From a bacterium (GTDB taxonomy: Bacteria; Bdellovibrionota; UBA2428): a stretch of 64,000 nt of DNA. The notes below the pieces were generated by a model. That model saw only the letters and a list, made by a program, of their open reading frames with translations, was not told the origin of the DNA and did not search any database. Location: positions 1 to 64,000 of the forward strand of contig JAACVK010000029.1 in NCBI GenBank assembly GCA_009991595.1, read 5' to 3'. A program made the position numbers and the translations under genes. Numbering within the stretch: position 1 is the first letter of the stretch; every line of letters begins with the position of its first letter. Shown here piece by piece: positions 24,699 to 33,700 of the stretch.

Positions 24699-26863
24699 CT
24701 TTTACCCCCAGGCTTTCGAATCGCAAAATTTGTCACAGTTCCAAGACTCACTCGCCCTTTTATTTTTTTCTTACGCTCTGTAAATGAGCCTAAACCAATT
24801 GATTCTGAAGCACCAGTCCCCGAGTCATCTTGATCAGCTTCACCAAAGCTAGTTTCTGCGGCAACTTCTTGAGGAGGCTCGAAAACCATTGAGCGAGTCT
24901 GCTGATCATGACCACTTAAAGAGGGCTCTCCAGGAGACGAAGGCACACTCTTTACGACATCTGCTGCCGGACTATAATCACCACCTCCCCCTTTCTTTCG
25001 GTCCATCACCGATTTAATTCTCGATTGAATTTCCGCGGTTCTGGGCTCAAAGGCGAGAAAATCCAGATAAAAAGTTGTCCCAACCCCCGGCTCAGAGTCA
25101 ATGGAAACTCGAGCCTTGTGTTCAGTCAAAATATTCATGGTAACAGAGAGGCCAAGCCCTGTTCCTACGCCCGCCCCCTTGGTCGTGAAAAAGGGTTCGA
25201 AGATTTTCTCCATAACCTCGCGAGTCATCCCCGAACCCGTATCTTTTATTTTCACTCTACAAAAAGGACCGGTAAAACCATTTGGGTTAGTGGCAACAAA
25301 ACTACCAACCTTGGCATCCCCGTCGGAATAATACTTTGTTGTGATTTCAATCTCGCCGCCATCAGCCATGGCATGACCCGCATTTTGAAGCATATTTAAA
25401 AGCACCTGCTCGACACTGTTAGCATGCCCATTAATCTGCATAAGCTCAGGATCAAAATTCGTGCGAAGAACAACTCCGCCCATATTAAGACTATGCTCCA
25501 TTAAGGCAATCGTTTCGTGCAAAACAACCTCGAGATCGAAGGCCTCATGTTCAGCTTTCTCTTTACGAGAGAATCGCATCAGGCCATCAATAATGCCTCG
25601 GGTTCGCTTTGTTTCTTTTTTGATCACGTCGATGTAAATTGCTACTTTTTGAACCTGTTCACTAGAAGCCAACTTAGCGAGCGAAATCTCGGCCAGCTCT
25701 GCGTTCCCCAGAATTCCAGCCAATGGATTCTTCACTTCGTGTGCAATACCCGCACTCAAGGTTCCCAACGCCGCAAGCTTTTCATTTTGAATCAAGGCAC
25801 CTTGGGCATCTTTCAATTGCCTTTCACGCTCCTGTAACGCTTGTCCCAAATGGTTGAAAGCTCGACCAAGATCACCTACCTCATCAGATTGGGTCACCTC
25901 AACCCTTACATCAAAATCTCCGGTCTCTAAAATTTGCGTTGCCTCCACAACTCTTTCAATTGGCAACGACAAATGCCGAGCCACACCAAAAGCAGCAAAA
26001 ACACTTAGGCCCGCAATCAAAAAAGCTGCAACAGCGAGCTGTACGACAAAGTCCTTGAAGCCCGCCTGAATTTTATCGTAGCCGACCATACTAACAATGA
26101 CCAAGCTTGTTGGCTCTCTTTCGCCCATAACAGGGGTCCAACTCATTAACGCCAGGGAGTTTCCTTGAATATCTTTTTCAATCGTAGCGGTCGGCTGTCG
26201 GGCATTCGACAATCGATCTCCCCAGATTTGGGGGTAAACACCTAAGATCCGAGAGAAGAACCCAGTAACCTCTTCACCACCAGAGACAACTGCTTTTTTA
26301 GGGTCCGAAATATTCTCAACATAGCGTTTTGCATCAACAACAACCGCTTCCGTTAAACCTTGGGTCAAAGAGGCTCCATCTAAAATGAAACTCAGATTAA
26401 AAAGACCAACAATGGGCGTCAGTTCATTTCCAGCACTTCGCTTGATTAAGATATTATCCTGTAGACGAACAAAATCCTTCTCTCCTACGCGAACAACTCT
26501 GGCGGTCCAGAACTCTTTTTTCTCACCAGCAAAGGTGCTTTCACTTCCAGATTTTAGAGCATCGGACTTCCATTTCTTAGTTTCGACCTCAACCCACAAC
26601 AACTGATCCGATACAGAGTCTGCTTTTCCTCGACTCGGATCAAGCAATTTAAGCGAGGCTTCTCTTAAGAGCGCTCTAGCAGAACCAAGCTTTGTGGAAA
26701 CATCATTGGCCGCTTTACTGACCTGAAGAGTTTGAATTTCTTGAACCGTGTTGGTCTTATCTTCGATAAAGAAATTATAACTAAGTTTGAAAAATAGGCC
26801 GGTGAGAATAAGCAAAAAGAGCATGATCAAAGAGAAAATCTTAAATCGAATCGAGATTTTCAT
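24695..26863 (-). CDS. Membrane sensor histidine kinase
   Basis: 722 residues. TM1 (about 7-27), a periplasmic sensor region (28-273), TM2 (274-296), HAMP (297-350), a short coiled coil, HisKA with H375 in AHEVKNP, then a HATPase domain with N-box (LLNMLQNAGHAM), DTGSGM and GTGLGLS. After the ATPase domain comes an unusual disordered tail of about 110 residues rich in Gly, Ser, Pro and Glu, ending in a basic stretch. It is probably the kinase for the overlapping REC-GGDEF protein. It overlaps the upstream lipoprotein gene by 4 nt. Confidence 0.92.
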   Translation of the reverse strand: MKISIRFKIFSLIMLFLLILTGLFFKLSYNFFIEDKTNTVQEIQTLQVSKAANDVSTKLGSARALLREASLKLLDPSRGKADSVSDQLLWVEVETKKWKSDALKSGSESTFAGEKKEFWTARVVRVGEKDFVRLQDNILIKRSAGNELTPIVGLFNLSFILDGASLTQGLTEAVVVDAKRYVENISDPKKAVVSGGEEVTGFFSRILGVYPQIWGDRLSNARQPTATIEKDIQGNSLALMSWTPVMGEREPTSLVIVSMVGYDKIQAGFKDFVVQLAVAAFLIAGLSVFAAFGVARHLSLPIERVVEATQILETGDFDVRVEVTQSDEVGDLGRAFNHLGQALQERERQLKDAQGALIQNEKLAALGTLSAGIAHEVKNPLAGILGNAELAEISLAKLASSEQVQKVAIYIDVIKKETKRTRGIIDGLMRFSRKEKAEHEAFDLEVVLHETIALMEHSLNMGGVVLRTNFDPELMQINGHANSVEQVLLNMLQNAGHAMADGGEIEITTKYYSDGDAKVGSFVATNPNGFTGPFCRVKIKDTGSGMTREVMEKIFEPFFTTKGAGVGTGLGLSVTMNILTEHKARVSIDSEPGVGTTFYLDFLAFEPRTAEIQSRIKSVMDRKKGGGGDYSPAADVVKSVPSSPGEPSLSGHDQQTRSMVFEPPQEVAAETSFGEADQDDSGTGASESIGLGSFTERKKKIKGRVSLGTVTNFAIRKPGGKS

Positions 26864-27381
26864 TGAGCTTCAGACTCTCCAAGCGGAATCATCAACTTCA
26901 GATCTCCGCGAAGTGTCTGCACCCACAACTGCTTCTCTGAACTCGCCGCCACTGGATGACGATCAAAGTTTACAATGAAAATTCTAAAATGTGGGTGAGC
27001 AAACGGATAGTGAGTCTCTGTTTCAATTGGATTCGTTAGCTCTCTAACCTTGTTAGCTCCTATGTCATCAAGCTTGAACTTGAGATCATTTTTAGAGAAT
27101 CTCTCCCAAGTGGTCATGTCAACGGCGACTAAGACTTGTTCTACGCTCTCATCATAGGGGAAAACGAAACCTGGAGTTAAATCATGTTGAGCCTGTTTCA
27201 ACTTGTCATCAGCATAAATGGCTTTGATCGCAACCAAGCTTCTTCCGCGATCAAATATTTTGGCCTCTCGAACTCGATCATCTAGATAGTTTCGATAGCG
27301 GGCCGAGGGTGACTCAATGCTCTTAAGAACCGAACATGCCGAAAAAGCAAAAATAAAGATAAACAAAGAAAAGGCTCTCAC
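26860..27381 (-). CDS. Small lipoprotein, unknown, upstream of sensor kinase
   Basis: 173 residues with a signal peptide and lipobox FSAC (Cys16). The mature part mixes strands and helices and shows no known domain; VEQVLVAVDMTTWERF and the repeated charged segments give no assignment. Because its stop overlaps the kinase start by 4 nt, a role in presenting a signal to the periplasmic part of the kinase is a reasonable inference. First gene of the unit that continues to the miniature receiver gene at 22034. Confidence 0.7.
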   Translation of the reverse strand: MRAFSLFIFIFAFSACSVLKSIESPSARYRNYLDDRVREAKIFDRGRSLVAIKAIYADDKLKQAQHDLTPGFVFPYDESVEQVLVAVDMTTWERFSKNDLKFKLDDIGANKVRELTNPIETETHYPFAHPHFRIFIVNFDRHPVAASSEKQLWVQTLRGDLKLMIPLGESEAQ

Positions 27382-27422
27382 TAAGCCTATTCTAAACCTA
27401 AGACTAGGCTTCAGTAGTTATT

Positions 27423-27986
27423 CTAATTTTCAATAATTTGACTAACTTTAAACAAGGATTGAATAGGGATCTTGAGTTCAGTTTGAAGACTTTGAACACC
27501 CCCCATTTCACGATCTACCAAACAGAGCATCCCCTCAAGCTTATAGCCCTCGGCAATCATGTGGCGGGCGGCGACAAGCGAAGATCCTCCGGTGCTAACA
27601 ACATCTTCAACCAAAAAACCAGAGCCTAAGCCCTCCGAAAACAGACCCTCGACTGCCTTACCTTGGCTACCGCCATGAGCCTTTGGTGCCTTACGAACCA
27701 ATAAGGCGTCAAGTTCTCGACCCCTTAAACTAGCCTCAAAAATAATCCCAGCCACAATAGGGTCCCCCCCTACACTGACTCCTGCAACCCAACTAGGCCA
27801 GCCTCTATCATCAAAAAAATCCGCAATTGCCTTGGAAAGAACATTTAAAGAAGGACCATGCAAAGAAATATTTTTACAATTAATGTAATAGCTTGACTCT
27901 GCGCCGCTGGCCAACTTTACCAATTTACCGGTTTGCAAAGCTCTTTCCTTAATCAAGGTTTTTAACTGTTCGATGTTTGTAGCCAA
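27423..27986 (-). CDS. pyrE: Orotate phosphoribosyltransferase
   Basis: 187 residues with the PRPP-binding motif VEDVVSTGGSS and the catalytic flexible-loop region (LLVRKAPKAHGGS). The start is typical (LKTLIKERALQTGKL). It joins orotate and PRPP to make OMP in pyrimidine synthesis, in the cytoplasm. Its first 25 nt overlap the end of the hydrolase gene upstream in another frame; both reading frames are well supported. Confidence 0.95.
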   Translation of the reverse strand: MATNIEQLKTLIKERALQTGKLVKLASGAESSYYINCKNISLHGPSLNVLSKAIADFFDDRGWPSWVAGVSVGGDPIVAGIIFEASLRGRELDALLVRKAPKAHGGSQGKAVEGLFSEGLGSGFLVEDVVSTGGSSLVAARHMIAEGYKLEGMLCLVDREMGGVQSLQTELKIPIQSLFKVSQIIEN

Positions 27987-28849
27987 CTCAAAACTCCTTC
28001 ATACAAATCTTTTCGATTAAGCTCATTGAGCGTTTCATGAAAAGCTCCATTAACTTTAATAAGTTTTTTACTCGTGTTCAGTTTTTCAAAGTATTTCTCT
28101 ATCGCCGAGGGCTGCACTATAGGATCTTTTTCTCCCACAACAAGCATCGTTGGAACATCAACACTATTATAAGAATTCAAACAGCTTTCAGCAGCTCCTC
28201 TTAAACTAACAAAAAGCTTAGGAGTTGCCTTGGCATAGCACATAGGATCAGCCGCATTCTCAAAAACCTGAACCAAATCATGACTTAAATCTTTTGGGTA
28301 AAAGCCTCCATCAATCTTTAAATTCGGAAGCGTTTCTTTTAACTTTTCAGCTAAAAATATTTTGTAAGGAGGAACCTGCAAACGCAACTCCAACGGAGGG
28401 GCACTCAAAACCAATTTATGAGCAAAAGACTCGTTGGCATCCAAGCGCTTTTCATCGAGAGTCCAACAGAGACTAATCAAAGCCCCCATGCTGTGCCCCA
28501 TCAAACTCCATCTAGAGTTCAGCGAAGCTCCATAATGTTCTTTATGGAGAAATCTAATGGAATCTTTAATTTCTCGAATAGACTCTTCAATACTCGGAAG
28601 CGTGTCTTGGCCACCTTTTTTCCAGCTGAGACCATGGCCAGGCAAATCAATGCCAGCAACATCGAAACCAGCTTGATTTAAAAACTGCGCAAACTCTCCG
28701 TAGCGCTGAAGATGCTCACCCAAACCATGAACAAGCCAAATCAAGCCACGCGGAGGCTGTTTATTGCTGTAGGCATTTTGAAAGAAATGAAGAGCCGACT
28801 TTGTGTCAGAAAATTGATCACTATTCCGCCAGAAAATCCTCGAAGCCAT
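27962..28849 (-). CDS. Alpha/beta hydrolase, lysophospholipase/monoacylglycerol lipase-like
   Basis: 295 residues. The oxyanion-loop region is WLVHGLGEHLQRYGEF, the nucleophile elbow GHSMGA, the acid is Asp in VVGEKDP and the catalytic His is in GAFHETLNE, so the triad is complete. The pattern is that of the lysophospholipase L2/monoglyceride lipase (Hydrolase_4) group. There is no signal peptide. Probable substrates are lysophospholipids or monoacylglycerols. It is the upstream partner of pyrE with a 25 nt overlap. Confidence 0.82.
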   Translation of the reverse strand: MASRIFWRNSDQFSDTKSALHFFQNAYSNKQPPRGLIWLVHGLGEHLQRYGEFAQFLNQAGFDVAGIDLPGHGLSWKKGGQDTLPSIEESIREIKDSIRFLHKEHYGASLNSRWSLMGHSMGALISLCWTLDEKRLDANESFAHKLVLSAPPLELRLQVPPYKIFLAEKLKETLPNLKIDGGFYPKDLSHDLVQVFENAADPMCYAKATPKLFVSLRGAAESCLNSYNSVDVPTMLVVGEKDPIVQPSAIEKYFEKLNTSKKLIKVNGAFHETLNELNRKDLYEGVLSWLQTSNS

Positions 28850-28900
28850 CTATCAAGCTTATACTCAAAGACTCCACTCAGTGATAGACTCATAAGGGAA

Positions 28901-29437
28901 ATGTTTAGATATTTCGTCCTTTCATTCTTTATTGGATCTTCATGCGATTACGCGCTGGCTCAAGGATCCTCATCGAGCAATTACTCTTATGAAATAGCTC
29001 CTACATTTGGAATCAATCTGCCCAGCGAAACTCCAGGCGCCAGCAAAACGCTTTACGTATTTGGCGCACAAGCTGATATCCCTATAGATGGAACTATGTC
29101 TTTTGTTTCGGGTGCCTATTATCAAAAAAGAAGCAATGACAATGCCATCGGCGCAGACGGTGGATTACGCTTGAATCTCGACGCGAAAATTGGAGATATA
29201 TACACAGATGCCGGCCTCCATGCCACAAGAGTTTCCTATAATGGTAGCGACGATCGTAATTCAGATGGAAGTTGTTATCTAAGATGTGCAAGCACAAAAT
29301 CATTGGCGATTGGATTCTTTGGCGGAGGAGGCTTTATTTTTCCCCTTGGAGCGCTTCCAATTCGCTTGGGTGGTCGATTCTATTTTGGTCCAAGCTCATG
29401 GCTCCTGCTTTATACAGGTTTTGCAATTCGATTCTAA
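28901..29437 (+). CDS. Small outer-membrane beta-barrel protein
   Basis: 178 residues using the ATG at 28901, preferred over a longer frame reaching back into the divergent hydrolase gene because AAGGGA precedes it and a signal peptide (RYFVLSFFIGSSCDYALAQ) follows. The mature protein has about eight short amphipathic strands rich in Gly and Tyr and ends in a terminal Phe (YTGFAIRF), the recognition pattern for outer-membrane barrel assembly. No specific function is assigned. It converges with the methyltransferase gene 8 nt away. Confidence 0.65.
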   Translation: MFRYFVLSFFIGSSCDYALAQGSSSSNYSYEIAPTFGINLPSETPGASKTLYVFGAQADIPIDGTMSFVSGAYYQKRSNDNAIGADGGLRLNLDAKIGDIYTDAGLHATRVSYNGSDDRNSDGSCYLRCASTKSLAIGFFGGGGFIFPLGALPIRLGGRFYFGPSSWLLLYTGFAIRF

Positions 29438-29445
29438 GAACGGTA

Positions 29446-30084
29446 TTAAAAAACGCCTAGTCTCTTTTTAATTGTATACACCAATGCAATTCCAACTAAC
29501 CAAAGAGCCTCATAGAGGCTTGGGCTAATGCTTCTTATGGGATTAAAATTTCCACCGCTTCGATTCATCTCTGGAATTACTGAGGGCAGCCATATTCGAA
29601 CTCTCTCTTTATATTTCAAAAAAAGTGGTCCCAAGTTTAGATAAAAATTCCTCTCTACACATAAAGAGCGTAAGTGCATCCAAACAAAGGCCACGATGAG
29701 CACGAGAAAGATAACCAAGAAGTTAACCTTAAAGAACAACAGCGCCGAGGTGTAGATTAAAAAATAAGACACTTGAACTGGGTTTCGAACATGTCGAAAG
29801 GGTCCCTCGACAACGAATTGTTCACCGGAAGAGTAACCCCTACTCCAAATTCTCGTAGCAAAAGCCAGTCCGGCTAAAAGCAACACAAAAAAGGAATAGA
29901 GAAGCTGTTGTTTGGGCAAAAGGATTCGTGTGCTTGATGGCAAAACCAACAATATCAGCAACATAGGCCAACCAAAATGTCGAGAAACACGTCCAAGCGA
30001 ATACCCGATACGCACACCCAATCCGGAGGCCCTTTCAGGAGCCCTCGGGTCCATGCGTAGCCCTGTTATGAGTTTCCTAGACAT
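29446..30084 (-). CDS. Isoprenylcysteine methyltransferase/PEMT-family membrane protein
   Basis: 212 residues with four to five membrane segments. The signature GPFRHVRNPVQVSYFLI followed by a second block with ERNFYLNLGPLFLKYKERVR matches the ICMT/PEMT fold, where these elements form the SAM site and active site. The bacterial substrate is usually unknown; lipid or small-molecule methylation is likely. The gene diverges from pepA, and -10 boxes for the two genes overlap between them. Confidence 0.7.
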   Translation of the reverse strand: MSRKLITGLRMDPRAPERASGLGVRIGYSLGRVSRHFGWPMLLILLVLPSSTRILLPKQQLLYSFFVLLLAGLAFATRIWSRGYSSGEQFVVEGPFRHVRNPVQVSYFLIYTSALLFFKVNFLVIFLVLIVAFVWMHLRSLCVERNFYLNLGPLFLKYKERVRIWLPSVIPEMNRSGGNFNPIRSISPSLYEALWLVGIALVYTIKKRLGVF

Positions 30085-30088
30085 TTAC

Positions 30089-30116
30089 TTGATTGACCCC
30101 ACCAAGAAATTATAAC
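30089..30116 (+). promoter_or_regulatory. Promoter of pepA, overlapped by a divergent -10 box
   Basis: TTGATT (30089-30094), 16 nt, TATAAC (30111-30116). The pepA ATG is 8 nt after the -10 and has no Shine-Dalgarno sequence. On the minus strand the same bases contain TATAAT (30114-30109), facing the methyltransferase gene, so the two promoters would compete. Confidence 0.5.
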
Positions 30117-30123
30117 GGATTAA

Positions 30124-31758
30124 ATGATTCAACTAAACGCCTCCTTAGAATTTAAAAATTTCAGTAAATTTGACTCTCTCAGCACCCAGACTGATCACAC
30201 TCTTGTTTTAGGCATTGGTCTTGAGGACAAAAAACTAAAATTCAGCAAAAGCGCAACAAAGCTGACCCCTAGCTTGAAAAATATTCAAGACTGTTTGAGT
30301 TCGACGAAAAGTTTCAAAGGCAACCATGGAGAATCTCGGTTTTTCCCAGTTCACGGCCTAGAGCTTAAAACTTCTCCTGCTTATAGAAATTTGCTCACAC
30401 TGGGCGTCGGAGAGAAAAAAGACTTTCATTCTCAAAACATTCTGCAACTAGGTGGAACTATAGCAAAGGCGATCAGATCGAATGGATTAGATTCCCTCGA
30501 TATTGCAGTGGACACTTTTCACAATCCCGCCTCGTCCATCAACGCCTCGGACGCTCCAAAAGATTTTGCTAAGCGACCTATGAAAAATCCACCTCCAAAC
30601 CTAGAGCAAACAGCAGAACTCTTGGCGGTCGGTGTTTGTCTTGGTCTTTACACTTTCAATCAATATAAAAAAATCGACAAAGAAAAACCTTCAACTCCAA
30701 AAATCAGACTCATCTCTCAAACTCTCAATGAGAAAACAGGCAAAGCCATCCTTCAAAGAGCTACCGCTCTTGCCAAGGCAGTTTCTGCTTGTAGAGACAT
30801 GCAAACAACTCCAAGCAATGACTTAACCCCAGCTCTTCTCGCAAAATTTGCTCAGAGTTTAGCTAAATCGACAAACTCTATAAAGGTTCAAGTTTACGAT
30901 GAGAAGAAACTAAAGACTGAAAAATTTGGTGGAATACTTTCCGTTGGGAACGGAAGCATAAACCCTCCTCGCTTAATCATCATGGACTACAATCCAACAA
31001 AGAAAGCTAACGCCAAACCGATCGTCCTCGTCGGAAAAGGTGTGACCTTCGATACCGGGGGAACCTCTCTGAAACCCGCTCCTGGCATGGATGCCATGAA
31101 GATGGATATGAGTGGCGCAGCTTCTGTCATAGCCGCGGTATATGGCGCAGCTTTACTAAAATCTAAAAATCGAATCATTGCCCTAGTTCCTTCGGCAGAA
31201 AACAGAATTTCTGATCGCTCAACAAATCCCGGAGATATTTACACCGCCTACAACGGCAAGACTGTTGAGGTCTTAAACACCGATGCTGAAGGCCGACTCA
31301 TCTTAGCCGATGCTTTAAGCTTCGCAGCCACTCTAAAGCCCGCTGCTGTGATTGATGTTGCCACGCTAACCGGTGCCTGTGTGGTTGCCCTAGGTGCATA
31401 CACCTCAGGTTTAATGGGAAATGACTCACAAATGATTGAAGGCTACGCTAACGCCTCTGAAAAAATTGGAGAGCGCACTTGGGAGCTACCACTCTACAAA
31501 GAATACGCTGATGATTTAAAATCTCCGACGGCAGACTACAAAAACATTGGCAGCTCACGAGAAGCCGGAGCTAGTTTAGCTGGTTGCTTCCTAAATTACT
31601 TTGTCGACGATCAATACCCTTGGGTGCACTTGGATGTGGCGGCAACGGCAGATTCACCACGAGGTCAAGGAGCCCATTGCCCGGAGAACGTAGGCACTGG
31701 TGTTCCAGTTCGTGGGCTTATTGAATTTTGTGAATCTTTTTCAAGCTACGTGAAGTAA
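30124..31758 (+). CDS. pepA: Leucyl aminopeptidase (M17)
   Basis: 544 residues. The C-terminal M17 catalytic domain has VGKGVTFDTGG, KMDMSGAA and the signature NTDAEGRL, supplying the Lys, Asp and Glu ligands of the two-metal site. The N-terminal domain is diverged and slightly longer than usual. It removes N-terminal residues from peptides in the cytoplasm. It is a single-gene unit, with the convergent rpoZ gene and a hairpin downstream. Confidence 0.94.
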   Translation: MIQLNASLEFKNFSKFDSLSTQTDHTLVLGIGLEDKKLKFSKSATKLTPSLKNIQDCLSSTKSFKGNHGESRFFPVHGLELKTSPAYRNLLTLGVGEKKDFHSQNILQLGGTIAKAIRSNGLDSLDIAVDTFHNPASSINASDAPKDFAKRPMKNPPPNLEQTAELLAVGVCLGLYTFNQYKKIDKEKPSTPKIRLISQTLNEKTGKAILQRATALAKAVSACRDMQTTPSNDLTPALLAKFAQSLAKSTNSIKVQVYDEKKLKTEKFGGILSVGNGSINPPRLIIMDYNPTKKANAKPIVLVGKGVTFDTGGTSLKPAPGMDAMKMDMSGAASVIAAVYGAALLKSKNRIIALVPSAENRISDRSTNPGDIYTAYNGKTVEVLNTDAEGRLILADALSFAATLKPAAVIDVATLTGACVVALGAYTSGLMGNDSQMIEGYANASEKIGERTWELPLYKEYADDLKSPTADYKNIGSSREAGASLAGCFLNYFVDDQYPWVHLDVAATADSPRGQGAHCPENVGTGVPVRGLIEFCESFSSYVK

Positions 31759-31788
31759 GTTTCGCGCAATTTAAAGAAGGAGAGATTG

Positions 31789-31820
31789 GTCGAAGCCCGA
31801 GCAATTCTTGGGCATTCGAC
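31789..31820. terminator. Hairpin between convergent pepA and rpoZ
   Basis: GTCGAAGCCCGAG (31789-31801) pairs with CTTGGGCATTCGAC (31807-31820), 13 bp with one bulged A and one G-T pair around a 5 nt loop. It sits 30 nt after the pepA stop and 12 nt after the rpoZ stop. There is no T-run on the plus side; the minus side is moderately T-rich. Probably a shared terminator. Confidence 0.5.
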
Positions 31821-31832
31821 TATGAGCAACAA

Positions 31833-32087
31833 CTAATCGTTGCGTTGATCTAAAGGCAACTCTTCTTCTGCTGGTTTATCAACATCAGAGATTGTCCACC
31901 CTTCAGGCAAGCGAACTCTTGAATCAGCGATCTCTCGCAAGGCAATAACCGCCGGCTTGTTGGTCGGGGCATCAACGAGTGCTCGTGACCCCTTCATCAA
32001 CTGCTTGGTTCTTTTAGAAGCCAAGTGAACAAGTGCAAATCTGTTATCAACGTGAATTAAACAATCTTCAACGGTTACGCGTGCCAT
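31833..32087 (-). CDS. rpoZ: RNA polymerase omega subunit
   Basis: 84 residues. [26 protein letters not shown] and [15 protein letters not shown] cover the conserved omega core, including the segment that latches onto the beta' C-terminus. Omega assists RNA polymerase assembly. No gmk or spoT is adjacent, so the gene is isolated from its common enterobacterial partners. It has its own promoter immediately upstream. Confidence 0.93.
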   Translation of the reverse strand: MARVTVEDCLIHVDNRFALVHLASKRTKQLMKGSRALVDAPTNKPAVIALREIADSRVRLPEGWTISDVDKPAEEELPLDQRND

Positions 32088-32097
32088 AGAGCTACAG

Positions 32098-32126
32098 TTT
32101 GTAGCGGTTTAGCCAGAACTTGGCAA
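32098..32126 (-). promoter_or_regulatory. Sigma-70 promoter of rpoZ, near-leaderless
   Basis: On the minus strand TTGCCA (32126-32121), an exact 17 nt spacer, and TACAAA (32103-32098). The rpoZ ATG begins 11 nt after the -10 box and no Shine-Dalgarno sequence is present, so the mRNA leader would be only about 3-4 nt. Confidence 0.55.
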
Positions 32127-32155
32127 GGATTCTTAAAAACAAGCTCAGATTACTA

Positions 32156-32788
32156 TTAATCCTCAAGAACAGTATCTGGGTCGATCCAGTCGCCCACAGG
32201 CTGAATATCCATTAAACGACTAAGATTTAAGGGAAAAAACTCTCTCTGCTCGTCAGAGAGGAGGGCAAAATCTAGCTCACGAAAGGGAATGGGAGCTGTG
32301 GCTGGTCCCTGGATTCGAATTCGACCAAAAGAGGTCTTGGGCTCTCGATCGGGAGCAAACACTTCTACCTTCCGCACTTCTCGAAAGCCAATCAACCCCT
32401 CCTTGCGACGCGAAAGAACAAAAGTCGGCGAAAAATGGAAGTAAATAGCTTCTTTTTGTCTATCAAAATCGAGTTCTAGATGAGCCTCCCTCAGAAGGGA
32501 CACCAACAAATAGAAAAGCGCACACACCACCACTAACGTCCACATGAGTCGGTCTTGCTGCAATAGGGCCTCGACCTCATCAGAGGCCCAACCGTTCTCT
32601 AAGAAAAATCGAGAAGGAGCTTTGTTCATGGACAACAAAAAAGCAAACAAAAGTCCAGCCAAGCCAATGAGACGACCTCTCACCGGTCCCAACCTGAAAA
32701 TAGGAGCAAGCAGGGGAATTTTCACTGCTTTTCTAAGATGCAATTCAAAAATTCCCTTTTTAAAATTAGCAGCTTGAACTTCGAACAT
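32156..32788 (-). CDS. Membrane protein of unknown function
   Basis: 210 residues using the ATG at 32788. A longer frame would run into the divergent gene at 32825. Two hydrophobic segments (about 41-55 and 83-100) are followed by a cytoplasmic region of strands (LELDFDRQKEAIYFHF, SRRKEGLIGFREVRKVEVF) that looks like a small PH-like beta domain. I recognise no family. It is 68 nt upstream of rpoZ on the same strand, with the rpoZ promoter in between. Confidence 0.6.
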   Translation of the reverse strand: MFEVQAANFKKGIFELHLRKAVKIPLLAPIFRLGPVRGRLIGLAGLLFAFLLSMNKAPSRFFLENGWASDEVEALLQQDRLMWTLVVVCALFYLLVSLLREAHLELDFDRQKEAIYFHFSPTFVLSRRKEGLIGFREVRKVEVFAPDREPKTSFGRIRIQGPATAPIPFRELDFALLSDEQREFFPLNLSRLMDIQPVGDWIDPDTVLED

Positions 32789-32824
32789 GACAGAAATGCT
32801 AACAGATATTAAGGCCAAAGTGGA

Positions 32825-33700
32825 ATGATAATTACGGAAAAGCAAATGACCGAAGCCGATGCTCACTACATCGACGCACCCCACTCAGGAGCTGCCTTCC
32901 ATTTGTCGGGAGCCCTCATTCGCCTCGGAAAAAAGGTCGTTAGCCTAAAAGAGAGTGAATCAACCCCAAAAAATCCATTACCTATCTTCGAAGCCGAAGA
33001 CTTTAGCTCCAACGCTCTCATGCACGGAAATTTGAGAGTTGCGTTTTTTTGTGCCGACACCTTTCTCGGAAAAAACGACCGACCTTCGGAAACTTACCTT
33101 GAAGATATCCAATCGAAAGCGACAACTCTTCAGAAGAACAACCCAGAATGTCGGATTGTCTTTCTTTTGCCCAAAAACATCGTAGCCTCGCAACTAAAAA
33201 AAATAAGGAGCGACTTCCCTACTTCCACCGTATTCATCAGCCCTGCTCTCTACGGATTTAGAGACGGCGGTTTTTTTACACGTCTATTGGAAGAATCCAA
33301 ATCAATTTTTCCTAACTGGAAAACAAAACACATACACTGTGACTTGCTTTTTTATTCTGATGCAATTGGCTTTTTGGTCAGTGCTATTGAACAGGAAAAA
33401 GCAAAGGGGAAACTTTTAGAGTTGCCCTACAACACCCAAAGTCCAACAGAGGTTGTCATCGAGTTCAAAAAACATTTCTCTCGAGGCAATGGCTTCGGAT
33501 CGCTTGTGAGCTCTTTACTAAAAGCTCCAACCGACACCCAACTCAACCCCTCGGCCTTTGAATACACCCAAGTCGATCAAGCCTTAAAATATTTTCCAAA
33601 CGCTATTAAATCTGTAGAAAGGAGTTTGAAAGAATGCAGCCGACAATACAAGAACAATCCCAATCAAAAAATGCACTTTCCACCAAGCAAAGCCCCTTGA
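32825..33700 (+). CDS. Rossmann-like protein, possibly degenerate epimerase, unknown
   Basis: 291 residues, no signal peptide. The alternating strand-helix pattern and a block FISPALYGFRDGGFFTRLL resemble the substrate side of NAD-dependent epimerases, but there is no glycine-rich dinucleotide loop and no YxxxK. It is either a diverged non-catalytic relative or an unrelated Rossmann fold. Its last 67 nt overlap the start of trmB in another frame, so translation of the two is probably coupled. Confidence 0.55.
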   Translation: MIITEKQMTEADAHYIDAPHSGAAFHLSGALIRLGKKVVSLKESESTPKNPLPIFEAEDFSSNALMHGNLRVAFFCADTFLGKNDRPSETYLEDIQSKATTLQKNNPECRIVFLLPKNIVASQLKKIRSDFPTSTVFISPALYGFRDGGFFTRLLEESKSIFPNWKTKHIHCDLLFYSDAIGFLVSAIEQEKAKGKLLELPYNTQSPTEVVIEFKKHFSRGNGFGSLVSSLLKAPTDTQLNPSAFEYTQVDQALKYFPNAIKSVERSLKECSRQYKNNPNQKMHFPPSKAP

